Positions 5,256-6,674 of a stretch of 6,674 bases of DNA are shown one piece after another (within the stretch, counting starts at the first letter, position 1; each line of letters starts with the position of its first letter). The position numbers and the translations under genes were made by a program. This DNA is from Dehalococcoidia bacterium (GTDB lineage: Bacteria > Chloroflexota > Dehalococcoidia > GIF9 > AB-539-J10), in assembly GCA_030606385.1 (NCBI GenBank), contig JAUWGN010000061.1:1-6674 (forward strand). The letters are read 5' to 3'. Below the pieces are notes generated by a model, which worked only from the letters and a program-made list of their open reading frames with translations, ran no database searches and had not been told where the DNA came from.

Positions 5256-5313
5256 GGGAAGGCTGGACCCGATGCGTCTGTTCGACGACGCCTTCCCCTG
5301 TGTCAACGCATCG
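5256..5313 (+). ncRNA. Candidate pseudoknotted structure (two crossing helices)
   Basis: GGGAAGGC (5256-5263) pairs perfectly with GCCTTCCC (5290-5297). CGATGCGT (5270-5277) pairs perfectly with ACGCATCG (5306-5313). The two helices interleave, as in an H-type pseudoknot, or are mutually exclusive alternatives. No known riboswitch or RNA family is recognised. Either strand could carry it. Confidence 0.3.
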
Positions 5314-5342
5314 CACCCACGCCACACCGGCCAGGTGAATGT

Positions 5343-5362
5343 GGGCGGATTTAAGTCCGCCC
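5343..5362. repeat. Palindrome GGGCGGA/TCCGCCC near the 3' end of the 77-residue gene
   Basis: A 7-base-pair stem with loop TTTAAG lies 6 bases beyond the stop codon of the minus-strand gene. The position suits a transcript end, but no T run follows on either strand. Similar short GC-rich palindromes are common dispersed repeats in many environmental bacteria. Confidence 0.5.
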
Positions 5363-5368
5363 TTCTAA

Positions 5369-5602
5369 TTATCTCAATCGTTCCGCATACTCACGCCGAT
5401 ATTGCTCTATCAATTCCTTCGCTTTCGGATAACTAATTTGTGATGGACGATTCGCCACAAATCGCATCGCCTCTACATCGAATCTCATTTGAACGATTGC
5501 ATATTCTGGCAACTTGATAGACACTGGAGCATCAGTCAAAAAGCCATCATTATGACCGCCGTGATGCTTGAGAGCTTCTAAGAAGTAATCTACTGTTTTC
5601 AT
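5369..5602 (-). CDS. Hypothetical protein, 77 residues
   Basis: The start is the ATG at 5602-5600, preceded by AGGGGGA 7 bases upstream. The frame is open further back (to 5671), but that part is encoded by a GC-rich hairpin and is not used. The protein begins MKTVDYFLEALKHHGGHND, has a middle of DAPVSIKLPEYAIVQMRFDV and ends with a charged helix, KAKELIEQYRREYAERLR. No signal peptide or membrane segment is visible. I do not recognise the family. A predicted mixed beta then helix architecture with a highly charged C-terminus suggests a small cytoplasmic protein. A hairpin at 5621-5650 lies just upstream of its ribosome-binding site and a palindrome just after its stop, so it is probably a single-gene transcript. 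Its coding texture is better than that of its degraded neighbours. Confidence 0.7.
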   Translation of the reverse strand: MKTVDYFLEALKHHGGHNDGFLTDAPVSIKLPEYAIVQMRFDVEAMRFVANRPSQISYPKAKELIEQYRREYAERLR

Positions 5603-5620
5603 TTTGCGTCCCCCTTTTGA

Positions 5621-5650
5621 ACGTGGGGGAGCATCGCAGCTCCCCCGTGT
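5621..5650 (-). promoter_or_regulatory. GC-rich hairpin between two minus-strand frames
   Basis: GGGGGAGC (5625-5632) pairs with GCTCCCCC (5639-5646) around a 6-base loop, extended by four weaker pairs to 12. On the minus strand it lies between the stop at 5658 and the ribosome-binding site of the 77-residue gene. It could be a terminator-like barrier, a leader structure, or a repetitive palindrome. No T run follows directly. Confidence 0.45.
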
Positions 5651-5657
5651 CTGTGCA

Positions 5658-5840
5658 TTAGTCAAGCTCAACTGTTGACAAATCTGCGCCGCTGTCGATG
5701 CCCGCTCGTAAGCGTGTCACGATGTTACTCTCAAACTTCTCACAGATCTCTCTGCAAGAGATAGCCTTCCGTGTACCATTGCTATCAATTAACCCGTAAG
5801 ACCAGCGAAGTCGCCAGTCGTCGGTGAGCCTTGCGAACAT
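5658..5840 (-). pseudogene. C-terminal gene fragment preceded by a repeat
   Basis: The protein-like part is IDSNGTRKAISCREICEKF, then IVTRLRAGIDSGADLSTVELD, ending at a stop at 5658-5660. The formal start (ATG at 5840) and the next 15 codons (ARLTDDWRLRWSYG) are encoded by copy 2 of the dispersed repeat, so they are not original gene sequence. I take this as the tail of a gene broken by the repeat insertion. It might be the tail of the truncated ATPase-like gene upstream, but nothing in the sequence proves that. The family is not recognised. Confidence 0.35.
5793..5834 (+). repeat. Short dispersed repeat, copy 2
   Basis: CCCGTAAGACCAGCGAAG opens the copy, followed by TCGCCAGTCGTCGGT and a CTTGCGA end. 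It matches copy 1 at 2532-2575 in the same orientation with a few substitutions. In the minus-strand frame it supplies the residues TDDWRLRWSYG. Insertion into two unrelated genes in one window marks it as a mobile or dispersed element. Confidence 0.65.
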
Positions 5841-5869
5841 GTTCTGAGCTTCTTATCCATCTGTAACTT

Positions 5870-5898
5870 CCCCTCTTGGGAGGGGTCAGGGGTGGGTA
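5870..5898. repeat. GC-rich short repeat (CCCCTC TTGG GAGGGG type)
   Basis: CCCCTC (5870-5875) and GAGGGG (5880-5885) form a hairpin with a TTGG loop, followed by TCAGGGGTGGG. On the minus strand it reads PTPDPSQEG, a spurious peptide that I have met often in bacterial genomes as the translation of an intergenic repeat of this kind. It is not a coding signal. Confidence 0.6.
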
Positions 5899-5961
5899 AC
5901 TTCCGCTTACCATTGCCATTCTCAAGTGGCATCTCATTAGCTTCTACGACCTTGCCGTTTC

Positions 5962-5994
5962 GCCGTAAGCCGAAGGCGTCGGTTGGGGTTTGCA
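5962..5994 (+). repeat. Short dispersed repeat, copy 3 (shortened)
   Basis: CCGTAAGC, then GAAGGCGTCGGTTG and a TTTGCA end. It keeps both ends of copies 1 and 2 but lacks about 12 bases of the centre. It has the same orientation as the other two and lies 128 bases from copy 2. Confidence 0.5.
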
Positions 5995-6090
5995 GATTTG
6001 CGGATGGGGACGCAAAACGTGGCAAACATTTCTTTTCTTTCGGCTTGTAGTATGCAAAATGCGGAGTTGCAAGATACCCCCAGAACAATA

Positions 6091-6426
6091 TCAACCACGC
6101 CCTAATCGTGCTTTTTTCTTTTGGGGAACTTTAACTTCTGGGTTGGGACTAAATATCATATCGAGTTTTACACGGTTTGTAAACCCTAGACCAAAGAAGT
6201 ATTTCAATTCTTCTTCTCCCATACCTTCCCCATCATCAGATATAGTAATCACGAGTTCATCTTCACCAACAGATTGGTCAATAACCGCGGAAATACGAAT
6301 CTCTCTTGCCTTCGCATCAAAACTATTACTAATCGCTTCACGTATTATCTCTCTCGAATCGCCAAAGTCACTAGATATTTCAAAAAACTCTGATGCTTCA
6401 TTTACAGTTGGCTTAAATGTCGCCAT
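6091..6426 (-). pseudogene. Truncated GHKL-family ATPase (HSP90/MORC-like N-terminal domain)
   Basis: The start is the ATG at 6426, with GGAGGTGAT 4 bases upstream; the earlier ATG at 6435 overlaps that site and is rejected. The 111-residue product has the beginning of a Bergerat ATP-binding fold. The N box is EIIREAISNSFDAKA, with E30 (metal) and N34. Strand residues DELVITISDDGEGM follow, holding the G1 box with the adenine-contacting Asp (D64). Then comes EEELKYFFGLGFTNRV. After about residue 90 the sequence is Lys/Pro-rich (VPQKKKARLG) and stops, without the expected glycine-rich lid motif (G2, typically GxKGHG). Family members are usually several hundred residues, so this is the front end of a broken gene. 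It overlaps in operon fashion with the upstream frame at 6432. Confidence 0.75.
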
Positions 6427-6430
6427 TCTT

Positions 6431-6439
6431 ATCACCTCC
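6431..6439 (-). promoter_or_regulatory. Ribosome-binding site of the GHKL gene, overlapping an upstream stop
   Basis: GGAGGTGAT on the minus strand is identical to the site before LamG gene 1. Its TGA (6434-6432) is also the stop of the upstream open frame, an arrangement typical of translational coupling. Confidence 0.75.
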
Positions 6440-6674
6440 TCTTACCTGTATGGGCGGCAATTTTATATAACTTAGAAATATGCGAAGTACTTCGCAATAC
6501 TGCAATAATGCGAACCTGTCCGAGTTCACTCATCTTCTCGGACTCTGAAAGCTCCAGCCCAAGAAGCGGCTTCCGAAACAATAGCGTGCCAGCCAAAACC
6601 GAAACCGAACGCAGTCTCCTCGTAAAGGCACTCTGGACCAGAAAGCAGACTGCGGAGGAGATGAGCGCCTGCCT
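6432..6674 (-). CDS. Partial upstream open frame, unknown product
   Basis: Eighty codons without a stop run from the right window edge to a TGA that lies inside the ribosome-binding site of the GHKL gene. The end reads SESEKMSELGQVRIIAVLRS, then SKLYKIAAHTGKRR. The stop/ribosome-site overlap suggests a coupled gene pair, so it may be a real gene whose start lies outside the window. Against this, the opposite strand is also open over most of the stretch, the composition is Arg/Leu/Ser-rich without a recognisable motif, and a perfect 16-base palindrome lies within it. I do not recognise a family. Confidence 0.3.
   Translation of the reverse strand, partial: RQALISSAVCFLVQSAFTRRLRSVSVLAGTLLFRKPLLGLELSESEKMSELGQVRIIAVLRSTSHISKLYKIAAHTGKRR
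6481..6496. promoter_or_regulatory. Perfect 16-base palindrome upstream of the GHKL gene
   Basis: TGCGAAGTACTTCGCA is fully self-complementary and lies 54 bases upstream of the GHKL start. Its size and position suit an operator for a dimeric regulator. An AT-rich stretch (TTATATAAAA on the minus strand) between it and the gene could be a -10 region, but no good -35 box is visible. Confidence 0.4.

Larger units (their letters stand above)
4963..5368. other. Stretch without a confident gene
   Basis: No frame in this 400-base stretch shows recognisable protein sequence with a good start. It contains a possible 26-codon membrane peptide (5111-5191), a pair of crossing 8-base helices (5256-5313) and a 7-base-pair palindrome (5343-5362). 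A long plus-strand frame from 5161 overlaps the minus-strand gene at 5369-5602 and has no ribosome-binding site, so I did not call it. The GC content rises sharply after about 5260, which suggests a junction. Confidence 0.4.
5841..6090. other. Decayed, repeat-filled stretch
   Basis: No intact gene is present. A minus-strand frame from 6094 to 5789 is open but is built mostly from repeats. It contains the GC-rich repeat at 5870-5898 (giving PTPDPSQEG), repeat copy 3 (5962-5994) and copy 2. Short protein-like pieces such as NGKVVEANEMPLENGNGKRK remain between the repeats and may descend from the gene that starts at 6426. Confidence 0.4.

Noticed and set aside
5161..5436. Plus-strand 91-residue ORF
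   Set aside because: It has no ribosome-binding site, crosses the palindrome and overlaps the better supported minus-strand gene. The residues do not resemble a protein family.
5789..6094. Minus-strand 101-residue ORF containing PTPDPSQEG
   Set aside because: Large parts are translations of three short repeats. It has no ribosome-binding site and is more likely a decayed region than a gene.

Overview
The window looks like a piece of an uncultivated bacterial genome, of moderate GC, rich in secreted LamG proteins, small palindromic repeats and gene remnants. Two paralogous secreted LamG/concanavalin A-like proteins both end in a '-TWG[DE]IK-' tail. From memory I associate that combination with sponge- and marine-associated lineages such as Candidatus Poribacteria, but I could not check this and the assignment is an inference. 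Bacterial gene organisation is clear: Shine-Dalgarno sites of the form GGAGGTGAT or CGGAGGT sit 7-8 bases before three of the main starts.

Layout. 1-525 is a mosaic of broken genes: a minus-strand fragment running off the left edge, the C-terminal end of a thermonuclease-like protein, and an overlapping zinc-ribbon remnant. 583-3674 is the first LamG gene. It is split by a 2321-base group II intron at 830-3150, and removing the intron restores the reading frame exactly. A strong intrinsic terminator follows at 3686-3717. 3718-3990 has no convincing gene. 4118-4903 is the second, uninterrupted LamG gene, flanked by two near-identical 45-base stem-loop repeats (4003-4047 and 4918-4962). 4963-5368 has no confident gene; it holds a possible 26-residue membrane peptide, a pair of crossing helices and a palindrome. 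From 5369 to the right edge the signal is on the minus strand: an intact 77-residue hypothetical protein, a degraded repeat-riddled stretch, a truncated GHKL-type ATPase (6091-6426), and an open frame that stops in the ATPase ribosome-binding site and runs off the right edge.

The most informative element is the intron. Its RNA appears largely intact: an EBS1 hairpin matching the 5' exon, a long perfect domain IV stem, a 34-base domain V with GAGA tetraloop, and domain VI with a bulged A eight bases from the 3' end. Its encoded protein is dead: the RT is cut off after the first catalytic Asp block, the YADD-containing half is missing, and a short dispersed repeat is inserted between the maturase and HNH parts. 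The host LamG gene therefore seems to depend on splicing of an intron that can no longer make its own maturase. The same dispersed repeat occurs twice more in the decayed region at 5793-5994. I found no complete new defence or metabolic system. The interest lies in the intron-in-gene arrangement, the repeats, and a possible pseudoknot RNA.
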